From positions 1-42,500 of the forward strand of contig CAUYUJ010004319.1 of the NCBI GenBank assembly GCA_963575745.1: a stretch of DNA of 42,500 bases. The letters are read 5' to 3'. Source of the DNA: Prorocentrum cordatum. Taxonomy: Eukaryota; Sar; Dinophyceae; Prorocentrales; Prorocentraceae. The notes beneath the pieces are model-generated. The model saw only the letters and a program-made list of their open reading frames with translations, was not told where the DNA came from and searched no databases. How positions within the stretch are numbered: position 1 is the first letter of the stretch; each line of letters starts with the position of its first letter. A program made the translations under genes and the position numbers. Shown here piece by piece: positions 8,446 to 17,586 of the stretch.

Positions 8446-10104
8446 ATGGCTTCGTTTCAGAAGATACTTTCTGAGATCAATGGTGCTACGAATTTCGTTA
8501 CCATGCGATCTAGTATCGCTGGCGATGCAGCGGACATTGAGAAAGTCAAGTTGTCGTTGGCTTCGTCTCTCTCGAGCATGGTGAGTTCCGTTGCGTGGCA
8601 AATGGACAGCGCGTCTGCCACGCAGTTGATGCATGCGGTACAGTCCAGCTGCTTCGACAACGCCCAGAAGAAGTTGATCGCTGACGCCATCCAAGCGAAG
8701 CTCCTAGGCTCTTCACCTTCTTCAGGCTTAGGTGCGCATGAGAAACAGTCCTGGGTGGTTGCCAACGCCGTGCTGAAATATTTTACTGCGCGTGATTGGG
8801 TAGTGATTGGAGATACACACATGTCCTTCAACTCCGACGTCAAGGCTTCTGTCATTCTATCCAGGTTTGGGCGGGCAGGGCTGGTCAAGCCCAATGAGCC
8901 TGCGTGCAAGCAAATTGTGACTATGCTGGCCGCTGCCACGTGGGCCCATAACCGACCTTCGTGCAAGCAGTTGTACGATCACGTGCAGAATTTGGCGAAG
9001 TGCTTCAAGAAACTTCCGAATCCTCCCCTCGACTTGCCAGTCATTCGCAAATGGCCTGAGCCCCCGAGCGAGCTCCCCGAGGAAGTGTACAAGGCCCTCT
9101 ATCCTGATGAGACCGACCCGCCAATCGTCATGGCACTCGACAGCTTCAGCACCGTGATGAATGAGGTATCGTGCCGCCACTCCAACAAGAAGGTAAGGGA
9201 TACTGTCGGGCCCAGGGCTTCTTCGGCCCAGCAAGTGCCTACACTTCACCTACATCAGCCTCAGCCCTCCTCCTCAGCTTCTGGACTGCCATTCAGCCTC
9301 GTGCAGCTCATGGGGGCAGCTCAGACTATGGGCCTCACCCCCGCTCAGGCGATGCAACTGGGCATGGTTGGGGCTGGAGTCGGGATTGATGGGCAATGTC
9401 AGCTTGGCTCTGCTGATGCGCTCGGCAAGGTCACCGTTGGTTCCTGGCAACCGCAGCGTAGCCCCCTCATGCTGGAGAATGGCACGCCGTCAATCGATCC
9501 TTCCAGCAGCGCCCAGGGCAGCGCAGTGAGCGCCTCGCTGAATGCGATCGCCAAGGCTCCCCCGTCACAACCGCTGGCAGGCTCTGAGCCACAGCGCGTC
9601 GCCACCGCTGCGCTTGAGATCCCGACGGACACAGACTTTGCCGCTGCATTGGCCTCTGAAGTGCCGAGTAAACGAACGGCTGGCGTCACGGAGGAGGAGG
9701 CCAAGGCCACGATTTCGAAAATGCAGGAGGAGCAGGCAATGATCGTCGCCAAGGCTAAGAAGAAATACCTCCCTGATGAGGAGGAGGAGGAACATGCCGA
9801 GCACGCTACTGAGGCCCCGACTGTAACTCCGAAGGGCAAGAATCGCAAGGCCATGTCAGCCAAAGGATCTGGCATGAAGAGGCCTGCAGCTGCCTGTGAG
9901 TCTACACCAAAAATGCCGAGCAGCGGCTCCGTCATTTATAAGGGAGGGAGGATCCTCCCCTCCAGCAGCAAAGGCGGCTGGAGGGTTTGGCCAGATCTTT
10001 CGAACGTTGGCCGTGAGAGGTGCATTCCGTTTGGCTCATCCAAGCCCAGCTCGTTCAGACAGGCGTTGAAGTTTATCGACGAGTCGGGCTGCAAAAAGAG
10101 GTGA
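8446..10104 (+). CDS. Gene C: 552-aa protein with basic and acidic C-terminal tail, unknown function
   Basis: This is an intact single-exon frame from the ATG in TTGACATGG. Residues 1-220 are helix-prone with ordinary composition. About 260-400 is Q/S/P-rich linker. Around 410-460 there is a charged, coiled-coil-like stretch (EEEAKATISKMQEEQ, then a run of E). The last 80 residues hold lysine-rich phrases, MKRPAAA, and a compact end with YKGGRILPSSSKGGWRVW and FRQALKFID. From memory, similar Y-GG-W-FR-AL tails are frequent in dinoflagellate element-associated proteins; this is not verified. No enzyme motif was seen. A DNA-binding or structural partner of the gene D protein is possible but unproven. 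Confidence 0.7.
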   Translation: MASFQKILSEINGATNFVTMRSSIAGDAADIEKVKLSLASSLSSMVSSVAWQMDSASATQLMHAVQSSCFDNAQKKLIADAIQAKLLGSSPSSGLGAHEKQSWVVANAVLKYFTARDWVVIGDTHMSFNSDVKASVILSRFGRAGLVKPNEPACKQIVTMLAAATWAHNRPSCKQLYDHVQNLAKCFKKLPNPPLDLPVIRKWPEPPSELPEEVYKALYPDETDPPIVMALDSFSTVMNEVSCRHSNKKVRDTVGPRASSAQQVPTLHLHQPQPSSSASGLPFSLVQLMGAAQTMGLTPAQAMQLGMVGAGVGIDGQCQLGSADALGKVTVGSWQPQRSPLMLENGTPSIDPSSSAQGSAVSASLNAIAKAPPSQPLAGSEPQRVATAALEIPTDTDFAAALASEVPSKRTAGVTEEEAKATISKMQEEQAMIVAKAKKKYLPDEEEEEHAEHATEAPTVTPKGKNRKAMSAKGSGMKRPAAACESTPKMPSSGSVIYKGGRILPSSSKGGWRVWPDLSNVGRERCIPFGSSKPSSFRQALKFIDESGCKKR

Positions 10105-10890
10105 GCACTCTTTGTCTTATTCTGCTGAAGCTGTCGCGAACAGCTCGTTAGAACCATTGCCATGGGGGCGCGTAGATCGCTGCCCGACTTCGGGGGCATG
10201 ACTTCGGGGTTCGCATGCTTGTCGGCAATTTCTGCGCGAGGCGCAATGTCCAATCACGCCTGGCAACAATCGAATTCGCACTAGACCATGTACTTGCGTA
10301 CGTCCCAAGCGGGACAGCTTGCATATAAAACATCGCGCACCCCATCATCGTCGACATCATTGGCATCGGCCCCTTCACCATCAACATCGTAATTCTACCA
10401 TCCTCTTCTTCATCGTCCCGCTTGCCTCGTTGACCCGCTGCCCTCCCTCTCTCTCTCACGCATGCGCGCTATCTATCCTTACCATGGTTTGACTTTGCGG
10501 CTCTACTACTCCCAATCCTTCTTCTCCGTCGATGCCACGCTCGCGACCCCAGAAGACACTGGAAATAGCTGTGATTACTGCCCAAGCCCTCTGAAGCCTC
10601 AGCGGTCCCCTTCTTACCTTGTACGTTTTGTTTTGAACCTGGGAGGGAATCGGATTCGCATTCTGGGGCCTCGAAAAGCTGGCACAACACAAAAATGCGA
10701 TCGAAACTCCAACGTGACGAGCTCGGTAGTGCCAGCGAAACCTATGGACCGTGCCAAGACATTTCCCTGGGAAGCGCCCAACGATAACGACAACAACCGA
10801 CGAGCGGTGGAGGAGGGGAAGGAGGGCGAGGAGGAGGAGGAGGAGGATGAGGAGGAGGGGGAGAAATCATCGTTCCTGTCCTCAGTCTGC
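10105..10890. other. Intergenic C-D with GGA microsatellite
   Basis: Contains CATCAT-type stretches near 10330-10400, CTCTCT near 10445 and a GGA tract at 10808-10862. No convincing gene. The end of the spacer (CCTGTCCTCAG at 10875-10885) looks like a trans-splice acceptor for gene D. Confidence 0.5.
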
Positions 10891-10913
10891 TCCGTAGCCC
10901 AGCTTGGCTCCAA
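10891..10913 (+). promoter_or_regulatory. Relict spliced leader directly before gene D
   Basis: TCCGTAGCCCAGCTTGGCTC keeps the exact leader start TCCGTAGCC and the TTGGCTC core, with small changes between. It ends only three bases before the gene D start codon at 10916, and a CCTCAG acceptor precedes it. Confidence 0.75.
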
Positions 10914-10915
10914 CA

Positions 10916-12967
10916 ATGGACAGAGCGACCAAATTGCGCAAGATATCAGATGCTCGGCACGCGCTTCCGCACGTGAGCAAGACAGCGCTATCAGCATTCT
11001 GCGCTGCTGCTCGCCGCGGCGACCTCCCTGAGATCGCTTCGACGAAAGACATCAGGGATGCTAGGGACGCATCGGCTGACATACTGACTCCTTATGGTCA
11101 CGTAATGCACACCGTGCAGATTCATCCGAGAGAGGGCGGCCCAATCGACGTTGAGATAGTTGATCCCATTCCGTACATATACGCGCTTGCCAATCGGTGC
11201 CCAAGGTTCGTCGAAGTGCTCAAGGCTGGCCTCAGGAAACATCCTTGCGATATATCTCGCCCGTGGTCAGTGGTACTGTATTCTGATGAGGCCAAACCTG
11301 GCAACAGGCTGAAACAGCATAACCGTCGCGCGCTACAGCTGGTTTATTTCAGTTTCTTCGAACTGGGCCCCCCTGCTTTATCAAAGGAGGACTTCTGGCT
11401 TTGCGTCGGCGCAGTAAAATCGGATGACATATCATCATGCAACGGTGGCATGGCCCAACTCGTGGGCTGCATCTTGCGTCGCATGTTTAACCCTGAAGCC
11501 CATGATCTGATGCTCAGTGGTATGACGCTGGACTTCCCCGATGGCTCCTCCACCAGGTTCGTTGCCAAGTTGGTGAGCGTTCTCGGTGACGAGTCTGGGT
11601 TGCACCAGACTTGGCTCTGCAAGGGCAGCGGAGGAACCAAATGCTGTTGCCAGTGCCTCAACATCGTCAACCGTAATTGGGCGGGGGCAGATGAGCTTGG
11701 GGAGGGCACGCTGCTTCAGGACTACACCGCCGCCGCTGACCTCAGCAAGTGCGTGCTCCACACCAAGGCTTCCATACTTGTTTTGGTGGGCGATCTTGCT
11801 GAGAAGAAGGCGACGATGGGGAAGACTGCGTTCAAAAAGTATGAGACCGATATGGGTTGGAACTACTCACCTTACAACTTGCTTTCGGATCCGCACCTCA
11901 AGCACATTGTGGATCCAGCGTCCCAGAACACATTTGATTGGGTGCACAATATTTTGGCTGGAGTCTGGGGTTCGACCGCATACCAGGCTATCTATGCAAT
12001 TGGGCAGTCTGGCATCAAATCGAAACATATTCTGGCATACCTCGAAATGTACAAGTGGCCACGCAGGGTGCACAGCAAATCCAATACAGGCGTGGGTATG
12101 TTCTCAGTGAAGCGCGCAGACAGCAGCTGGAAAAGTCAGTCGTGGAAAGGCTCTTGTTCTGAAGTGTTATCGGTTCATGCTCCCTTTGCGCAGTTCTTCC
12201 GATGCAGAGTGCTACCTGATTTCCCGTGCCATCGTGATACTTGTGAGGCAGTCATGTGCCTTTCAACGTTGATCCACATGTTGTGGCATTGTGCAAAATT
12301 GAGGGTGTCTGCTCTAAGTGTCGCGACCGCAACTACAAACTTCCTGAATGCGTACATTCGTGCCTTCGGAAAAGATCCGATGATCTGGAAATTCCACGGA
12401 ATAATCCACCATCCCCAATACATTTCCCGTTGGGGATGGCCCCCTGGGACTCTCACGATGGAAAGGAAGCACAAGTTTGCCCTCAGGCACGCAGAGGATC
12501 ACATGAAAGACACCAAGGGTGTCATCAGGGAGGTCATCTCAGAGAGCATGCACAATCTTAGGAATGCCCGTTGGCTCGATTTGTCGACTGGCCTTGTCGA
12601 GCCGAAGGCTCCCACCAAGAGCTTGAAAGAGCATTTGGATTCTACGTTCGGTGCTTTAGAACATTTCGCTGCATCAAAGGCTCGTTTCAACGAGTACGAC
12701 GTCGCCTGGATCGGTGATGTCGTTGCTCTGAAACAGCTGCCAGCAGGTTGGATCATCGCCAGAGTGTTGTTTTTCGGTAGCACCGCGGGCGTTGCGTATG
12801 CCGCAGTGCATCCCTTTAAGTGCACGTCCAAGTCCAAATGGTCCAGCACGTGGGAGAAACTCGAAGCTCCTATGATGGCAGATCTAGATGATTTCCTGGA
12901 GACGCTCATCCATTACGGCAGCGATTCCAGTCTTACTATTTTGCATCCTTTGTCGCTAGTGCAGTGA
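10916..12967 (+). CDS. Gene D: 683-aa transposase-like protein
   Basis: Intact single-exon frame; the ATG at 10916 directly follows the relict leader. The protein is homologous to the broken gene E at 16360-18368. Shared blocks are LVYFSFFELG against IVVYISFLELG, a GDES-to-KGS stretch followed by a CCxC cluster near residues 224-248, and KFHxxxHHP (about 490) followed by ERKHK (about 515). The K-F/H-H, H-P, then E-x-K-H order recalls the region around the catalytic glutamate in large eukaryotic DDE transposases of the CACTA/Tnp2 or Plavaka type. That family link is from memory and tentative. Two earlier acidic residues of a DDE triad cannot be assigned by eye. It is the last gene of a four-gene same-strand row bounded by GTTAG/CTAAC blocks, which fits a mobilising enzyme. 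It is the longest undamaged single-exon gene in the window. Confidence 0.65.
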   Translation: MDRATKLRKISDARHALPHVSKTALSAFCAAARRGDLPEIASTKDIRDARDASADILTPYGHVMHTVQIHPREGGPIDVEIVDPIPYIYALANRCPRFVEVLKAGLRKHPCDISRPWSVVLYSDEAKPGNRLKQHNRRALQLVYFSFFELGPPALSKEDFWLCVGAVKSDDISSCNGGMAQLVGCILRRMFNPEAHDLMLSGMTLDFPDGSSTRFVAKLVSVLGDESGLHQTWLCKGSGGTKCCCQCLNIVNRNWAGADELGEGTLLQDYTAAADLSKCVLHTKASILVLVGDLAEKKATMGKTAFKKYETDMGWNYSPYNLLSDPHLKHIVDPASQNTFDWVHNILAGVWGSTAYQAIYAIGQSGIKSKHILAYLEMYKWPRRVHSKSNTGVGMFSVKRADSSWKSQSWKGSCSEVLSVHAPFAQFFRCRVLPDFPCHRDTCEAVMCLSTLIHMLWHCAKLRVSALSVATATTNFLNAYIRAFGKDPMIWKFHGIIHHPQYISRWGWPPGTLTMERKHKFALRHAEDHMKDTKGVIREVISESMHNLRNARWLDLSTGLVEPKAPTKSLKEHLDSTFGALEHFAASKARFNEYDVAWIGDVVALKQLPAGWIIARVLFFGSTAGVAYAAVHPFKCTSKSKWSSTWEKLEAPMMADLDDFLETLIHYGSDSSLTILHPLSLVQ

Positions 12968-13530
12968 TTGTTGCTCGTTGGGTATGCGAACAATTCGCCT
13001 GCTGCCACTGCAAACACTGAAGCGGGAGAGAGGGAGGAGCGAAGGAGCAGAGCAAAGGAAGGACGTCAAGGAGGGAAGCGATTGAGAGAGATACGACGGC
13101 ACAGAGGGAAAGGAACGATGGGAGGGGATGAGGAAAAAGAAGGGGAGGAGAAAGGATGCGAACTGGGACGAGAGACGAACGGAGAGAGCTACGACAGGGA
13201 GCGGGAGGGCCGAGCTAGGGAGAGAACGACGCCGCACTCCTGAGGATTCAAGGCCGTCCGAGCATTGATATACTCAATGCCCATCGATTTTCGCGCTTAC
13301 CTCTGCAGGCTTCCGCCACATCCGCCGATGATGTTCCGATGGTATCCCGATGGAGTCCCGACGGTGTTTCGATGATGTCCCGATTCTAGAAGGTTCATTT
13401 TCATGGGAAGCTGGCAGACGGATGGCCGCCGACGGGCCAACAAAATGAAAACCGAAACCTCTGGGCCCATGATTTCTGTATTCCCTGGACGCAAATTCAC
13501 CTTGAAGTAATGGGTGTTTTTCTCGAGCTA
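12968..13530. other. 3' region of gene D: purine-rich stretch and 11-bp repeats
   Basis: Positions 13015-13235 are GA-rich, probably 3' UTR or spacer. At about 13325-13387 the phrase CGATGGTATCC repeats about six times in an 11-bp rhythm. No gene. Confidence 0.5.
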
Positions 13531-13534
13531 GCGC

Positions 13535-13745
13535 TCGGTAACCCAATTAACTAAACTCTGCTAAATGATCTGCAGCCCTTACATAACCTATTTAGCGGGA
13601 TAGCTAATCAAGTTAGCAACTCACTAGCAACCCTTACGGACCATACAATTACTAAAGGTTAGTAGAGGGGTGCTAACACCATAGCCAAACCTTCACAACC
13701 CCTAGTAACCAAGCCCAACCCCTAACAACCATTGCAAAAGTTAAC
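13535..13745. repeat. CTAAC/TAACC-rich block, right edge of the gene A-D unit
   Basis: TAAC words (about seven) outnumber GTTA words (about three) on the plus strand, the mirror of the block at 1430-1850. It ends just before the satellite array begins near 13771. It is read here as the opposite subterminal region of the same element. Confidence 0.5.
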
Positions 13746-13770
13746 AACCCCCTCGTCCACCCAAGTACCG

Positions 13771-15741
13771 TCATCCTCACCCCCGGCGCCGTGCCCAGAG
13801 CCCAGAGGAGCCCAGAGCGGCCTCCGGCACCGTTTCCGGACAGATCCGGTGGATCCGGTGGATCCGCCGACGAATCCCAAACCGGCGCCCTCGCTTGAGA
13901 CATCCTCACAAAACCGGCCCCGGGGGAGGTGCCCAGTGGAGCGCCTCCGGCACCGTTTCCGGACAGATCCGCTGGATCCGGTGGATCCGTATGGATCCGC
14001 CGACGAATCCCAACCGGCGCCCCTCGCTTATACATTCCATCACAAAAACCGGCACCCGGGGGCGTTGCCCAGAGAGCCAGAGCGTCCTCCGGTACAGTTT
14101 CCGGACAGATCCGGTGGATCCCGGTGGATCCGGTGGATCCGCCAGACTAATCCCAAACCGGCGCCACAGAAAAGAAATCGCTTGAGACTCCCCCAAAACC
14201 GGCCCCGGGGGAGGTGCCAGAGGAGCCCAGCAGCGGCCTCCGGCACCGGGGGTTCCGGACAGATCCGGTTGGATCCGGTGGATCCGGTGGATCCGGTGGA
14301 TCCGCCGACGAATCCCAAACCGGCGCCCTCGCTTGAGACATCCTCACAAAACCGGCCCCGGGGGAGGTGCCCAGAGGAGCCCAGAGCGGCCTCCGACACC
14401 GTTTCCGGACAGATCCGGTGGATCCGGTGGATCCGCCGACGAATCCCAAACCAGCGCCCTCGCTTACGACATCCTCACAAAACCGGCCCCGGGGGAAGTG
14501 CCCAGAGGAGCCCAGAGCGGCCTCCGGCACAGTTTCGGGACAGATCCGGAGGATCCGGTGGATCCGGTGGGTCCGCCGACGAATCCCGAACGGGCGCCCT
14601 CGCTCGAGACATCCTCACAAAACCGGCCCCGGGGGAGGTGCCCAGAGGAGCCCAGAGCGGCCTCCGGCACCGTTTCCGGACATATCCGGTGGATCCGCTG
14701 GATCCGGTGACGAATCCCAAACCGGCGCCCTCGCTTGAGACATCCTCACAAAACCGGCCCCGGGGGCGGTGCCCAGAGGAGCCCAGAGCGGCCTCCGGCA
14801 CCGTTTCCGGACAGATCCGCTGGATCCGGTGGATCCGCCGACGAATCCCATACCGGCGCCCTCGCTTGAGACATCCTCACAAAACCGGCCCCGGGGGAGG
14901 TGCCCAGAGGAGCCCAGAGCGGCCTCCGGCACCGTTTCCGGACAGATCCGGTGGATCCGCTGGATCCGCTGGATCCGGTGACGAAACCCAAACCGGCGCC
15001 CTCGCTTGAGACATCCTCACAAAACCGGCCCCGGGGGAGGTGCCCAGAGGAGCCCAGAGCGGCCTCCGGCACCGTTTCCGGACAGATCGGGTGGATCCGG
15101 TGGATCCGCCGACGAATCCCAAACCGGCGCCCTCGCTTGAGACATCCTCACAAAACCGGCCCCGGGGGAGGTGCCCAGAGGAGCCCAGAGCGGCCTCCGG
15201 CACCGTTTCCGGACAGATCCGCTGGATCCGCTGGATCCGCTGGATCCGGTGACGAATCCCAAAACCGGCGCCCTCGCTTGAGACATCCTCACAAAACCGG
15301 CCCCGGGGGAGGTGCCCAGAGGAGCCCAGAGCGGCCTCCGGCACCCTTTCCGGACAGATCCGGTGGATCCGCTGGATCCGCTGGATCCGGTGACGAATCC
15401 CAAACCAGCGCCCTCGCTTGAGACATCCTCACAAAACCGGCCCCGGGGGAGGTGCCCAGAGGATCCCAGAGCGGCCTCCGGCACCGTTTCCGGACAGATC
15501 CGGTGGATCCGGTGGATCCGCCGACGAATCCCAAACCGGCGCCCTCGCTTGAGACATCCTCACAAAACCGGCCCCGGGGGAGGTGCCCAGAGGAGCCCAG
15601 AGCGGCCTCCGGCACCGTTTCCGGAGCGGCCTCCGGCACCGTTTCCTGACAGATCGGGTGGATCCGGTGGATCCGGTGACGAATCCCAAACCGGCGCCCT
15701 CGCTTGAGACATCCTCACACAACCGGCCCCGGGGGAGGTGC
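13771..15741. repeat. Satellite array with 131/140-bp units (left part)
   Basis: About 14 units. Starts of the GCGGCCTCCGG phrase at 14386, 14517, 14657, 14788, 14919, 15059, 15190, 15331, 15471 and 15602 are 131 or 140 (once 141) bases apart. The 9-base step equals one GGATCCGGT/GGATCCGCT subrepeat, whose number varies between units. The array is open in most frames on both strands for hundreds of codons because stop codons are absent from the unit. I treat these frames as artefacts. It ends abruptly at GGTGC (15741). Confidence 0.9.
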
Positions 15742-15880
15742 ATATGTTACATGCTGCATGTATGTTACTTCTTCTTACTTATATCTAGCATCTTCATCAA
15801 AACTAGTTTACTTATATCTTACTTATATGTAACTTATATCTACTTTATAAGTCCGATAAGTCTGCTTTTTCGTATGGAAA
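15742..15880. other. AT-rich left end of the 13.8-kb block
   Basis: Contains TTACTTATAT-like words repeated about four times and GTTAC words. It contrasts sharply with the GC-rich DNA on both sides. It may be a terminal region of the block. Confidence 0.4.
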
Positions 15881-15984
15881 ATGGGGGGCGGGGGCGCTTT
15901 CAAAAACGCGTCGGCGTCGCCATCGATCCGTGCAGCCTGCGGGGCCCCGCCCCCGCCCCCCTCCTCTCCGCCCCTCCTTTTCCC

Positions 15985-16072
15985 CAGGCGGGATGCCGCC
16001 AGGCGGGCTACCGCCGCGCGAACGTGATTTTTTACAACAGGCGGCCCACCGCCAGGCGGCGCACCGCCGCGC
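15985..16072. repeat. Palindrome cluster near the left end of the block
   Basis: Four near-palindromes of the GGCGGNNCNCCGCC type (GCGGGATGCCGCC, GGCGGGCTACCGCC, GGCGGCCCACCGCC, GGCGGCGCACCGCC) occur within 90 bases. They are related to the larger arrays at 21831-22361 and 28927-29443. Confidence 0.6.
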
Positions 16073-16195
16073 GCGCGCGTTTTACACCAGCGCGCGGACC
16101 GACCCGTCCTCGGCTCGGCGGGCGCACGCCGCAGGCGCCCGCGGGGCGTCCTCAGCAGCCAGCGCGCCGCATCCTATGGGGCGGCGGCGTAGTGG

Positions 16196-16345
16196 GCCAT
16201 CCCATCCTCCTCGTCCCCCTCCTCCTCCTCCTCCTCCTCCTCCTCCTCTCCTTCCTCGTCCCCCTCCTCCTCCCCTCCTCCTCGTCCCCCTGTTCCTCCT
16301 CCTCCCCCTCCCTCCCCTCCTCCCCCTCCCTCCTCCTTGCACAGC
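16196..16345. repeat. TCC/CCCCTCC microsatellite
   Basis: Imperfect TCC repeat just beyond the 3' end of gene E. Not coding. Confidence 0.85.
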
Positions 16346-16559
16346 TCGGTCCTCCTCGTGGCCGCCGCGCGGACTCCCCGGGCGCAGGCCGCGACGCCAG
16401 GTCCAGCGGCTCCACGATGAGGTAGGAGCGCCCCGCGGCCACCGCCACGCAGTGGACGTGGAACGCGGCGTCGCCCTCGAGCCACACGCCCCCGCTGCCG
16501 TAGACGAGGCCGCCGACAGCAGCTCGACGACAAGTGATTGCGCCGTGCCGGGATAGGCC

Positions 16560-16640
16560 CTGGTGCACGTGCGAGCCTCGGCGTTGCCCCGAGAGGCGCC
16601 CCCGCAGGCGCGCCCCCCATGGAGGCTCGCGCGTGCACCA
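16560..16640 (-). repeat. Hairpin insertion in gene E, 19-bp arms
   Basis: TGGTGCACGTGCGAGCCTC (16561-16579) and GAGGCTCGCGCGTGCACCA (16622-16640) are inverted repeats with one mismatch. On the minus strand the segment begins GTGCAC and ends CACCAG, so a 79-bp GT-AG intron with inverted-repeat ends is possible. The reading frame of gene E changes across it. Confidence 0.6.
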
Positions 16641-17520
16641 AAGCCCATTTGGCCCCAACCGCGCTGCCCGATGATCCCGTCGAGCTCAGGGGTCGGCCAC
16701 CATTTCTGCGACTGGCGCGGCGCGGCCGAGGACTCGTGCAAGTACGTAGCCACAACTTGGGTGATCACATCCTTGTCCATGCCGCCCAAGCGGTCGTAGT
16801 GCTCCGCGGTGTCCTTGATGAGCTTGTGTTTTCGCTCGAGCACGAAACAGTCGAGCATCAACCATCCTCCGCCGCCTGCACAGCTGCGTGCCAAAGATAA
16901 TGATGCTTAGGCACGATCCACGCGTCCGTGTAGGCCCGCACGTGTTTCCTGAGCGCCAACCCGACCTGGCGCTTGAAATCAACATCGAACGTGTCTGGGC
17001 AGCCGCCGCGTTTCGCCGCCAGGTACAGTTCCATGACGGCATACATGGCCTCAAAGGACCGCGCCTGGGCAGGAACGGCGCGTGATGCGGCAAGAAATCC
17101 ACGTGCAGCCAGTTCCTGAGGAACGGCAGGACGGCGAGGCAGTCCGACGCGGAGCCGACGAAATGCCCTGCCTCGACGCAGGCTTTCTTCCTGGCAGGGG
17201 AGAAGAGATGCACGGGAGCTTTCCCTCCGCCGCGGCCTGGAGCCCAGCGCTGGAAATCGGTTCGCCACCGATCCCACACGTCTGGAATCACGCGCGCCAC
17301 TGCTTTGTGCAGGCAGAACACCTCCACCTGGAACGTGCCTCCGCTCGCCAGGATGATGTGCATCGGGTCGCGCGTGTACATGTCCAGCGAGCAAGCGCGT
17401 CGGAGTTCGACGTCGGCCATCAACGAGAACTCGTTCACTGTGATGCCGTACGCGGATTGGAGATTCTGGAAGGCCACTGCACTCGCCGTGCGTTGAAGTT
17501 CCACGAGTTCGTCGTACCCC

Positions 17521-17586
17521 TTCGCGAACTCCCTGGCGGGGGCCGGCCGAGCGAACTCCGCTCGCGAATTCCAGGGAGTTCGCGAA
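17521..17586 (-). repeat. Hairpin insertion in gene E, perfect 16-bp arms
   Basis: TTCGCGAACTCCCTGG (17521-17536) and CCAGGGAGTTCGCGAA (17571-17586) are a perfect inverted repeat. A second stem, CGAGCG/CGCTCG, lies in the loop. On the minus strand the segment is flanked by an imperfect direct repeat (CCAGAGAGTTCACGAACGGA and CCAGGGAGTTCGCGAAGGGG), so the protein reads REFTNG before and REFAKG after. This looks like an insertion that duplicated its target; the frame differs on the two sides. Confidence 0.65.

Noticed and set aside
13732-15707. Long open frames (up to about 425 codons) over the satellite in several frames and both strands
   Set aside because: They arise from a stop-free repeat unit; multiple overlapping frames are equally open, and nothing points to one true protein.
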